A DNA stretch of 26,813 nucleotides from Nemertoderma westbladi (taxonomy: Eukaryota; Xenacoelomorpha; Nemertodermatida; Nemertodermatidae), in contig JAUCBJ010003175.1 in NCBI GenBank assembly GCA_032718475.1, positions 1 through 26,813 on the forward strand, read 5' to 3'. Under the pieces are notes generated by a model. It was not told the DNA's origin. It ran no database searches and was given only the letters and a program-made list of their open reading frames with translations. The position numbers were made by a program, and so were the translations under genes. Position 1 is the first letter of the stretch; each line of letters opens with the position of its first letter. This document shows positions 9,497-17,752 of the stretch, one piece after another.

Positions 9497-9760
9497 AGAT
9501 ACTGTAGATATATATATCGTACATGTGCGTGCCTTCAAGCAGGCCAAAATAACGCTTCAGAAAAATATTCAGACCAACAGCAGAACAAAATATCAGTACT
9601 GGCGGGTAAGGGCGAGTGCAAGGTGGTCATGATGCATGAAAAGAACTCATATGTTGTGATGACAGATGGACAGAAGCAGGTATGGTCGGTCACTCCCATC
9701 CCATCCCATCGCACCATACACGACGGGAATTTAGAAATGCTACGGAGATTCAAAATTTAA
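9497..9760 (+). CDS. Unknown small ORF, copy 1 (possible terminal exon)
   Basis: I do not recognise this product. The plus-strand frame is open to the TAA at 9758-9760 and its last 70 or so codons match the copy at 17.2-17.4 kb, including VVMMHEKNSYVVMTDGQKQ and a basic end LRRFKI. A possible splice acceptor (TTCAAGCAG) sits at about 9532-9540. Five base differences from copy 2 over this stretch include at least three amino-acid changes, so there is no clear sign of constraint. It may be the last exon or C-terminus of a transposon or host gene, or chance. The antisense frame is also open, which weakens the call. Confidence 0.3.
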   Translation, partial: RYCRYIYRTCACLQAGQNNASEKYSDQQQNKISVLAGKGECKVVMMHEKNSYVVMTDGQKQVWSVTPIPSHRTIHDGNLEMLRRFKI

Positions 9761-10040
9761 TCTTAGCAACATCGATTTATCGTAATTGTAATTGTGAATC
9801 TGAGTAATTTTTAAGTGGGAATTATATAAAATCCAGAGTTTGGAAAAACGTCGGATTATGATGAGAATTGAATCAATTACATATGTAAAATCACACAAAA
9901 CAAAACATTACACAGTAGGCTTTGCACACTGCCAATATTGAGAATGCACCCGACAGAGATACTCTCATTCAAGGTTCAGTGAAAAACGACTGATATACAG
10001 AAATACCGGTACCAGACCAATTGATTGAGGCATCACCCCC

Positions 10041-10045
10041 AAAAA
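10041..10045 (-). terminator. RNA polymerase III terminator of tRNA-Lys copy 1
   Basis: On the minus strand a T5 run begins seven bases after the tRNA 3' end, as expected for Pol III termination. The same run is kept in copy 2. Confidence 0.7.
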
Positions 10046-10052
10046 GAAATAC

Positions 10053-10125
10053 CGCCCAACGTGGGGATCGAACCCACAACCTTGGGATTAAGAGTCCCAC
10101 GCTCTACCGATTGAGCCAGCCAGGC
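10053..10125 (-). tRNA. tRNA-Lys(CUU), copy 1
   Basis: The 73-nt minus-strand sequence folds as a complete cloverleaf: acceptor GCCTGGC with GTTGGGC (with G-U pairs), D stem GCTC/GAGC, anticodon stem TGGGA/TCCCA around CTCTTAA (anticodon CTT), variable AGGTT, and T stem GTGGG/CCCAC around TTCGATC. It closely follows the canonical animal tRNA-Lys(CUU). The internal promoter A box is TGGCTCAATCGG and the B box GGTTCGATCCC. No intron and no encoded CCA. It is identical over all 73 bases to the second copy. A tRNA-derived SINE head is possible but there is no SINE body or A-rich tail. Confidence 0.9.
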
Positions 10126-10275
10126 CGATAAAATATGGAATATCCGTGCAATAGAGCAATAATTTATTTAGTTTCATTTTTTTTATTCAACCCCGAATAA
10201 ATGTACAGTAATATCCATTTTTTCAATACTAATACTGTATTGCCTTGTAGAATCAAGGCAGCAAAGACAGATGGA

Positions 10276-10720
10276 CTATGAACAATGAGCATAGAGGAGT
10301 ACTGGAACTACCGCTGCTCTAAATAATCGGACCTTAAGTTTCCGATTAATTCTCGGTGACTTCCAAATCCTGGAAAGCCTATTCAAGGCTGCCCATGCAT
10401 TTCCCTTACGTATTCGAAGGTCCTCACCTGACTTCCTGATCCATGATCCCAGGGAACAGAAGTCGTACACATGCTTAAGCATACCATCCTTTGAGCTTAT
10501 GGTCATCCGATCAGAGACTTGCTGAAGACTTTCAAAGTTAACTGTCAAAAGTTTGGTCTTTCTTGAGTTAATAAATAGACCAACACTAGAAGCAGCATGT
10601 TCTAATGAGCTGAGGAGCCGTTGGACTCCCTCTAGTGATTTTGAGAGTATTCCTAAGTCATCAGCAAAGTCTAGATCAGTTAGGTACTTGGCAGGATTTG
10701 CTCGACTTCTCGAGCCAGTA
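10276..10720 (-). pseudogene. RT fragment of non-LTR family B (duplication copy 2)
   Basis: Same fragment, same orientation and the same two end points as 7250-7694, running from just upstream of the FADD box to VPVLL. The frame is open across the junction where the 3.5-kb copy has a stop. It differs from copy 1 by a small number of substitutions (for example CYLGS to CSLGS, S to T in the DRMSI stretch). Shared end points show the fragment was already fused to the adjacent C48-type gene before the block duplicated. Confidence 0.9.
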
Positions 10721-10784
10721 GGTGAAAAAAACTAGATTCATACACAAAATATATAAATTATTGCTGCAATGAATAAGCTAACCA

Positions 10785-11556
10785 AAATGAAGATGCTGTT
10801 GGGGGTAGGCAATATGGCTGGACTATAGCAGAATTTGATGAGGTCTTCTCCACAAATTTACGAAGCCTGACATCATTAATAGTCTCACCAGCATGGATTT
10901 TGTGAATTTGAAGCAGGGCTTTCTCTCCCGCCTTTATTACTTCCTCTTTAGTGGCCCAGAATTTAGAAATATTTTGGCCTGTAATACGAAGTCATTATCT
11001 CTTTTAATTAAACACAGTGCTCGTTTTATCTCAATTCCATATAGTCCAGAAGTTTGAGGTGGAATCCTGTAGCTTCTCAAGATAAATTTCGACGAACCAG
11101 CAAAGGTGAATGCCACACTGGTAACTATTAAACTGGATTCGCTTCATTGGAGATAGGATATTAACAAGTTTGGGTTTGTGATCAAACTTAGCACATTCCT
11201 GATTTATCCAAGCTTCGAGAGCTTCCATATATTCTGTTCCACATGCACCTAGAGAGTCCAACTATCTAATAGACCAGCTATTGGTTAGGAAAACAGCAAG
11301 GGCCCAGTGACATCCTCTGACGTTGATTGGGAAGAAGATAAGTTCATTTGAGAAGATGTCCGACTTAGACCACCGTTCTACTGAGCTGTAGTCTTCTGAT
11401 ATGATGCGATTAAAGAAGTGGATACTGAAAATTTTGGTTTTACCGGCATATTTAGAACAGTATAGAGTGGTTACAGCGTGTATACTGTTGTCTGTCAGCC
11501 ATAGGTCACCTGATAGAGAGTCAATATCGCTTTTACTGATGGGGTGGGGAAGCTCT
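10785..11556 (-). pseudogene. Ulp1/SENP-like peptidase C48 gene (duplication copy 2)
   Basis: This copy has the full length of the C48 domain: ISKSDIDSLSGDLWLTDN at the start (the usual substrate-side D-x-x-x-L...W-L-x-D block), FFNRIISEDYSSVERW, ELIFFPIN, GCHWALAV (catalytic His), LDSLGACG (Asp), and IQFNSYQCGIHLCWF (Cys). The same TAG stop as in copy 1 interrupts it, here at 11262-11264. After DSTS a replaced 65-75 bp region breaks the frame. Then an open stretch reads KEEVIKAGEKALLQIHK, GETINDVRLRKFVEK and LPPTASSFW, of unknown function but reminiscent of uncharacterised transposon-linked proteins. The gene was probably a DNA-transposon accessory protein, now dead. Confidence 0.82.
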
Positions 11557-11617
11557 CGAGTTTGTGTTTAGTTTGTGTTTAGTTTGCTCTCGACTCTTCA
11601 GTGAATGGAGGCGGTCA

Positions 11618-11805
11618 TGTTGGAAACTAAGATCAGTTCGCTAATTATTATTATTTAACTTTTATATGACCTAAGTTACCTTTTCTTGGTGAAGGTGTAT
11701 TCTATTAGTATTATAATCGTTTATGGCTTACTGTTGTGCTCTTACTGGTACATGTTCTGATAGTTTGAAGATTATGGTTTTACAAACAGTATTTACTTTT
11801 CAATA
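11618..11805 (+). repeat. Copia 5' LTR
   Basis: Starts TGTTGGAAACTAAG and ends TTTTCAATA, so it opens with TG but closes with TA, not CA, in both LTRs. It is 188 bp, equal in length to the 3' LTR, with two mismatches. It is followed directly by the primer binding site. Confidence 0.95.
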
Positions 11806-11819
11806 GGTTATGGGCCCAG
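11806..11819 (+). promoter_or_regulatory. Copia primer binding site (initiator tRNA-Met anticodon arm)
   Basis: GGTTATGGGCCCAG sits immediately after the LTR and is complementary to the anticodon stem-loop of initiator tRNA-Met (CTGGGCCCATAACC), not to a tRNA 3' end. Drosophila copia is known to prime from an internal tRNA-iMet fragment with the same sequence. The leader between here and gag (11820-12135) has no other feature. Confidence 0.9.
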
Positions 11820-12135
11820 ACTGCCAGACTGCTTTACCAATTTTATTCCTAATGTATACTGGACTATGATAATTGATCTGATGATGACAGCAGGCTACCG
11901 TGTACCATTGTGCCGCCGTAGTACCGGTATCTCAAATTACCTAACTGAATTATCTGACGGACCTACCATCTAACCGCAACCGTGTATTGTTGTATTGCCT
12001 AAACAGACTAGGCCTAGTAGTGTACCGGTACCAGGGTACAGGGTGCCGTGTCACTCAGGAATCGGAATATATCCAATACCAGTAGTTCTTTCTATATTTT
12101 GGAAAAGTCAACAGGGTTGACTGGAAGCTGTCAGA

Positions 12136-13160
12136 ATGGCGAGTTCACTATACAAGGTTGGTTTAAGAACTGATAAATTTGATGGGAGAAATTGGTTCAT
12201 GTGGAAACATAAAATGGAAATGGTCCTTATTTCTTTGGATCTTTGGGACATTGTGACTGGGGATGAACCAATGCCGGTAGGGGATAGAGGGGAAGCAGCA
12301 ACCAAGTGGTCAAAAAGGGACCAAAAAGCGCGGGCCGAAATTAATTAGTTTGCATTTATGTGATGCGCAGTTACCAATTGTAATTGGAAAGCCATCTAGC
12401 AAGGAAGCATGGGATGCTCTGCGGGGACAATATGAAATGCAAACTATGCAAAATATTATTTTCTATAAGCGTAAATACAGGGATGCGCTTATGAAGGAAG
12501 GCGATGACATGGTTTCACACATTAATCAGCATCAGGAATTGGCCGCCCAATTAGATGCAATAGGAGCTAAAATATCAGAACAAGAGCAAGTCTGGGAACT
12601 ATTATTAAGTTTGCCAAAATCTTATGAATCATTTACAAACACAGTAGAGATGAGTGATAACCTGACTATGGAATTTTTAAGGCAAAAATTGCTTATGGAA
12701 GAGCAGAAAAGGATGGAAAGGAATGGAACCCAGGGTGCAGTTGGAAATGATGCAATGCTAATGCAAAATAAATCTAGGAGTTGGCCTATTGTAGAATCTT
12801 ATGCAAATAGGAATTACTCACATGGGACAGGACGAGGAAATTACCAAGGTTGGACTCAAGGTGGTTCCAATGGCAGGGGTCATGCAGATGAGTCTTAAGG
12901 GTGGAATAAAGGGAGGACTACTGGTAATTTCAATCACGGCAACGGCATTACCGGTAGTCAAAGATTTTACGGAAAATGTTATAACTGTGGCATTACGGGC
13001 CATAGTGCAAAGCATTGTAGACGAGCAGGAACAAGACTGTCTCAACAAAGCCAACAACGTGGGGAGGATAAATCAGCTAGATATGTTGACTGCAATGAAT
13101 CTGAAGGTGAAGGAGAAGGTACCGGTATGTTATTCTTTACTGGTAATATTCAATTACAAG
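12136..13160 (+). pseudogene. Copia gag (frameshifted)
   Basis: Gag forms the capsid that packages element RNA. The start ATG at 12136 opens MASSLYKVGLRTDKFDGRNW, with the FDGxNWxxWKxKM motif typical of Copia Gag N-termini. The frame stops at 12346-12348 after ARAEIN, and homology resumes at once in another frame (LHLCDAQLP, KEAWDALRGQYE, then the central capsid region with LLLSLPKSYESF). A TAA at 12896-12898 interrupts the same frame just before a CCHC zinc knuckle, CYNCGITGHSAKHC, at about 12982-13023, for RNA binding. A further shift near 13150 is needed to enter the protease. Restored gag would be about 330 residues, normal for Copia. Confidence 0.88.
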
Positions 13161-15786
13161 TAATAAATGGTATGTTGACTCAGGGGCCACTCAACATATG
13201 TGTTGCATCAGAGAATTTTTACACAATTACATTGAATTTGATAAGCCTGAAGATATAGGATTGGCTAATAAAGATAAGGTTCAGGCTATTGGTATAGGCC
13301 AAGTGAAGTGGTTTAGTCCATTGTGTGATAAGGTTATTACATTTGAAAACGTACTTTATATACCAGATTTGGGGCAAAGTTTACTTTCAGTTAGAAAAAT
13401 TGCTAAAAACGGCTTTAAAGTTTTATTTAAAGATTATTTCTGTGAAATTTCCAAACAGAATGAAATTATAGCGACAGCGGCTATAAGGGAAGGAAAAAAC
13501 CAATATGAACTAGATGGAAACATTTGGACGCCCAATAGTGATTTTGGGAATTGTAATGTTGTTGAAGCAGATTTAGAATTATGGCACCAGCGATTGGGCC
13601 ACGTTAATCCTGCAACACTAACCAAAATGGTTAAGGAAAACTCAGTTAATGGTTTGGAAATGACAACAAACAATAAGGTTCAGTTTTGTGAGAGTTGTAT
13701 AATAGGAAAACAATGTAGATCCCCAATTCCAAAAGAAGCAACAAATAAAGTTGACAATGTGTTGGAACGGGTTCACTCAGACGTATGTGGGCCTATGTCT
13801 GTACCATCTTTAGGGGGGAGTCGCTACTTTAGAACCTTTATAGATGAGAAATCCAGATTTTGCGCAGTTTATTTCATGAAATGCAAAAGTGAGTCATTCT
13901 CAAAATTTCAGGAATTCAAACACATGAGTGAAAAGCAAACAGGCAAACAATTAAAAGGACTGAGAAGCGATAATGCATCAGATTACACACACCATGAGTT
14001 TAATAAATATTTAAAGGAGCATGGTATAAAGAGGCAACTCACAACAGTCTATACACCAGAGCAAAATGGTATAGCTGAAAGAAAAAATAGGACCCTGGTA
14101 GAGTGTGCTAGGGCAATGTTAGACAATGCAGGCCTCAGCAAAGAATTCTGGGCAGAAGCAATATTGACAGCAACCTATATACAAAATAGGACTTTAACAA
14201 GAGCTGTTGATGGATTCGTTCCATTTGAAGGATTCTATGGGAAGAAACCATCCGTAGCTGGATTCAAAACATTTGGATGCGATGCATGGGTGCACACACC
14301 TATCCAAAAGCGTAAGAAATGGGATATGAAAAGTGTAAGGCAAATTTTCATAGGATATTCGGGGGAGACCAAGGGATACCGTGTATATAATCCATTAACA
14401 AAGAAAGTCAATATCAGTCGTGACGTAAGATTTAATGAGAGCAGTTTCGGAGGCCGTGTTCATAAAACTGAATATGTTGGTGATAAAAACTTAAATGAAT
14501 CTGAAGGAGAGGACTCTGAGAGGGCTCCAGACATAAAGGAGAGGGCTCCAGACATAAAGGAGGAGGATAAGGTACCTGTGGTGGCAGAGGTTGAGAACAT
14601 AAATTCTACCTTAAGGCATTCATCAAGAGCTACAAAGGCACCAGAATGCTTTGGTCAACTTGCAGACAAAAATCAAGTCGAAAACGAAATATTCTTAACA
14701 TATAATGAAGAACCAAAGACAATTACTGAAGCATTAGCTGGGGAACATTCAAAGGAATGGTACCAAGCAATTAATTCGGAATACAAGTCATTAATAGACA
14801 ATGAAACCTGGGAATTGGTAGAATTTCCTGAAGAAAGGGAAGCAGTTGGTTGTAAATGGACATTCAAGGTCAAAACTGATTCTGAGGGCAATGTTGATAG
14901 GTATAAAGCCAGATTGGTTGCACAGGGATATAGCCAACAACCTGGAGTAGATTTCGCAGAGACTTTTTCACCAGTTTCTCGCTGTACTTCAATACAAACT
15001 GTACTTGCTATAGCAAACGAGCTAAACCTTGAGGTGCACCAAATGGATGTCCAAACTGCGTTCTTAAACGGAAGATTAGAAGAAAACATATATATGAAAC
15101 AACCAGAGGGTTTTATTAAAACTGGCAATGAACATTTAGTTTGTAAACTTGAGAAAAGTATATATGGACTAAAACAAGCCGCACGGTGTTGGTTTGATAC
15201 AATGGATGATTACTTGAAGACAATCGGATATATTCCATCTCATGGAGACCCTTGTGTTTACATTAAATATATTGGGAGTAATTTTATCATATTAACATTA
15301 TATGTCGACGACTTAATAATGGCGTCTAATAATCTAGAAATATTAGATAAGGATAAAATATTACTAAAGACAGAGTTTATAATGAAGGATTTGGGAGACA
15401 TGGAATACTGCTTGGGGATAAAGATAACAAGAGACAGAAGTAACAGAACAATGAAACTTACTCAGCAAACCTACCTAGAATCTCTATTGATGAGATTTGG
15501 CATGGAAAACTCAAATCCGGTGTCGACCCCTCTGGAAACAGGTTGTGCACTTGCACCTAATGATTACGATGCTGTCAAACCAAGTGTATACCAAGCAATC
15601 ATAGGATGTCTCACGTACGTTGTTTATGCTACACGACCAGACCTAGCAAGCGCCCTTAGTCATTGTAAATCAGTTCTGTTCCAATCCTGGGGAGGAGCAT
15701 TGGAAAGCTATCAAGCGTATTCTTCGATACATCAAAGGGACAATGGAAATTGGGTTAACTTTCAAGGGGAGCTCGAATTCCAATGA
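13160..15786 (+). pseudogene. Copia pol: protease, integrase, reverse transcriptase (frame broken at 3' end)
   Basis: The frame opens around 13160 with WYVDSGATQHM, the aspartic protease active site (Asp codon at 13177). From the ATG at 13198 (862 residues to the stop) it shows LWHQRLGH and FCESCIIGK (integrase zinc region, residues about 124-168), a DD35E catalytic triad at D195, D258 and E294 (SDVCGP, RSDNASDY, NGIAERKN), a C-terminal GYSGETKGYRVYNP block, then the RT: W-K-F-K lead-in, YKARLVAQGYSQ, VDVQTAF-type MDVQTAFLNG, SIYGLKQAARCW, and LYVDDLIMAS (YVDD, about residue 702). A frameshift near 15690 leaves RNase H in another frame. The second integrase motif reads SDNASDY where SDNGGEY is usual, but the catalytic Asp is kept. 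Confidence 0.95.
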
Positions 15787-16249
15787 AATCGTACTGACCG
15801 GGTATTCTGATTCAGACTGGGGAGGTAACTTCGACAGGAAGTCTCAATCTGGATACTTATTTTTCTTAAATACATCTTTAATTTCTTGGTCCAGCAAGAG
15901 ACAAACAATAGTCGCTCAGAGTACCACCGAAGCAGAGTACGTCGCAGCGAGTTATGCGAGCCAAGAACTTGTTTGGTTAAGGACTTTATTATCTTGTATC
16001 GGGCACAAGCAAATAAAACCCACAATTCTGTATGAAGATAACAATGGTTGCATTCAACTATCGAAAAACCATCGATTCCATGGGCGTACAAAGCACATCG
16101 AACTCAAATACCATTTTGTCTGTGATATGATCGCCAAGAACCATTTAAAGTTGGAGTATTGTAGTTCTAAAAGAATTCTAGCCGATATAATGACCAAACA
16201 GTTACCGAAAGCAACATTTGAAAACCTAAGAAAAAGTTTCATGGACTAA
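15690..16249 (+). pseudogene. Copia RNase H and pol C-terminus (separated by a frameshift)
   Basis: In the frame of EHWKAIKRILRYIKGT (from about 15693) the sequence continues as the Copia RNase H domain: GYSDSDWGGNFDRKSQSGYLFF (first catalytic Asp), ISWSSKRQTIVAQSTTEAEY (catalytic Glu), LYEDNNGCIQLSKN (third Asp), and the C-terminal KHIELKYHFVCD and DIMTKQLPK motifs, ending at TAA 16247-16249. It removes the RNA strand during reverse transcription. All catalytic residues are present, so only the upstream frameshift breaks it. It ends 14 bases before the 3' LTR. Confidence 0.93.
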
Positions 16250-16253
16250 TTAG

Positions 16254-16263
16254 TGAGGGGGAG
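16254..16263 (+). promoter_or_regulatory. Copia polypurine tract
   Basis: Purine-rich TGAGGGGGAG lies directly before the 3' LTR, the expected primer for plus-strand DNA synthesis. Confidence 0.85.
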
Positions 16264-16451
16264 TGTTGGAAACTAAGATCAGTTCGCTAATTATTATTAT
16301 TTAACTTTTATATGACCTAAGCTACCTTTTCTTGGTGAAGGTGTATTCTATTAGTATTATAATCGTTTATGGCTTACTGTTGTGCTCTTACCGGTACATG
16401 TTCTGATAGTTTGAAGATTATGGTTTTACAAACAGTATTTACTTTTCAATA
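16264..16451 (+). repeat. Copia 3' LTR
   Basis: 188 bp, two mismatches to the 5' LTR, same TG...TA ends, followed by the target duplication GGTCA at 16452-16456. Confidence 0.95.
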
Positions 16452-17028
16452 GGTCATGGAGCAGGACAGACTCTGTTAGATCGATAAGACTTTGATCCCT
16501 GGTCACAGGTATAATGGTGAAGCACCCTAGTTGATTGCTCCAGAGAATACTTTTTTCTCTTTTTTCTTTTTATTTTTTTTTAAACACGAACTTTGGTAGA
16601 GATAAAATTATGTAATAGTATGAAATGCTATGCAATTATGTAATGATTATATAATGGGAAAAAAATATAAAGAATATCAAAAATTAAAAAGGTAAACATG
16701 GTAAACAAAACAAGTATTACAATTTAAAATATTTCAAACTAATCATAAAAACGTAGCTAGTTAAAAAATTCAATCCTAGAAAAAAACAAAATTTAGCACA
16801 AAAATATATTTGGTACAAAATAATTTTTTTTGGTGTGAAATCATCTAATTTGGGGTAGCATTCAATTAGTGGCGATATAAATATAACAGTATCAGTATAA
16901 TGGTATAATTAAGGTAACATTACATACATAAGACGATAGCTGTATAGAGGTTGGATTATACCAAATCTGCAGATAGTGAGGTAAATTGACCGAAAGTAAT
17001 AAAAATAAAAGTAATCTCCGCTGTCATT

Positions 17029-17388
17029 TTGCGACAAACTCACGTATACAACAAACCGATAAGATATGCCAGCTCTGTCTGCTGCAAATATTCTGATATT
17101 GCAATAGGCCTACTGATAATCAGAAGATACTGTAGACATATATATCGTACATGTGCGTGCCTTCGAGCAGGCCAAAATAACGCTTCAGAAAAATATTCAG
17201 ACAAACAGCAGAACAAAATATCAGTACTGGCGGGTAAGGGCGAGGGCAAGGTGGTCATGATGCATGAAAGGAACTCATATGTTGTGATGACAGATGGACA
17301 GAAGCAGGTATGGTCGGTCACCCCCATCCCATCCCATCGCACCATACACGACGGGAATTTAGAAATGCTACGGAGATTCAAAATTTAA
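17029..17388 (+). CDS. Unknown small ORF, copy 2
   Basis: A 119-residue plus-strand ORF. Its last 70 or so residues (KISVLAGKGEGKVVMMHERN and on to LRRFKI) are the part shared with the copy ending at 9760. The N-terminal part is open only because a one-base deletion removed a stop that copy 1 keeps, so it is probably spurious. A possible splice acceptor (TTCGAGCAG) is at about 17162-17170. I find no recognisable domain or membrane segment. Could be the last exon of a duplicated gene or part of a transposon protein. The opposite strand is also open for over 110 codons. Confidence 0.3.
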   Translation: MRQTHVYNKPIRYASSVCCKYSDIAIGLLIIRRYCRHIYRTCACLRAGQNNASEKYSDKQQNKISVLAGKGEGKVVMMHERNSYVVMTDGQKQVWSVTPIPSHRTIHDGNLEMLRRFKI

Positions 17389-17667
17389 TCTTAGCATCAT
17401 CGATTTATCGTAATTGTAATTGTGAATCTGAGCAATTTTTAAGTGGGAATTATATAAAATCCAGAGATTGGAAAAACGTCGGATTATGATGAGAATTGAA
17501 TCAATTACATATGTAAAATCACACAAAACAAAACATTACACAGTAGGCTTTGCCACTGCCAATATTGACAATGCACCCGACAGAGATACTCTCATTCAAG
17601 GTTCAGTGAAAAATAACTGATTTACAGAAATACCGGTACCAGACTAGTTGATTGAGGCATCATCCCC

Positions 17668-17672
17668 AAAAA
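17668..17672 (-). terminator. RNA polymerase III terminator of tRNA-Lys copy 2
   Basis: T5 on the minus strand, seven bases past the tRNA 3' end, same spacing as copy 1. Confidence 0.7.
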
Positions 17673-17679
17673 GAAATAT

Positions 17680-17752
17680 CGCCCAACGTGGGGATCGAAC
17701 CCACAACCTTGGGATTAAGAGTCCCACGCTCTACCGATTGAGCCAGCCAGGC
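17680..17752 (-). tRNA. tRNA-Lys(CUU), copy 2
   Basis: Identical over 73 bases to the copy at 10053-10125 and so has the same full cloverleaf, CTT anticodon and intact internal promoter boxes, while the bases on both sides differ from copy 1 at several positions (seven in the 92 bases before, one in the 32 after). That contrast suggests the tRNA body is still under selection, so I favour a functional gene. Confidence 0.9.

Larger units (their letters stand above)
7135..10157. repeat. Tandem segmental duplication, copy 1
   Basis: This is copy 1 of a composite unit, repeated directly at 10161-17784 (Copia insertion excluded). It starts at AATTTATTTAGTTTC and contains an RT fragment (7250-7694), a dead C48-protease gene (about 7745-8824), then a 1333-bp segment (8825-10157) that ends in a tRNA-Lys gene. 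Relative to copy 2 it lacks about 180 bp at the 8824/8825 junction, which removes the N-terminal end of the C48 domain, but it retains about 480 bp (7963-8440) replaced by about 65-75 bp in copy 2. Confidence 0.9.
8825..10157. repeat. Segment V of the duplication, copy 1 (tRNA-containing)
   Basis: Repeats at 16464-17784 at high identity over its whole length. It starts with GGACAGACTCTGTTAGATCG and ends with CGTGCAATAGAGC. The first 700 bases are AT-rich and gene-free. The rest contains a small conserved ORF and a tRNA-Lys gene on the minus strand. No terminal inverted repeats, LTR-like ends or target duplication of its own are visible, so I treat it as part of the larger duplicated block, not as a separate transposon. 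Confidence 0.88.
11618..16451 (+). mobile_element. Copia LTR retrotransposon, near-complete, inactive
   Basis: A 4834-bp element bounded by 188-bp direct LTRs and flanked by the 5-bp target duplication GGTCA (11613-11617 and 16452-16456). Internal order is primer binding site, gag with a zinc knuckle, protease, integrase, reverse transcriptase, RNase H, then a purine tract. Integrase before RT is diagnostic of Ty1/Copia. The LTRs differ at two positions (T/C near 11675 and T/C near 11744), so the insertion is recent. At least three frameshifts and one or two stops in gag-pol make this copy non-autonomous. Confidence 0.96.

Noticed and set aside
10053-10125. tRNA as a retrotransposon primer binding site or SINE head
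   Set aside because: The full 73-nt cloverleaf is present, unlike an 18-nt binding site, and no SINE body or tail follows; SINE origin not fully excluded.
14673-15128. Minus-strand ORF of 151 codons
   Set aside because: Antisense to the Copia reverse transcriptase.
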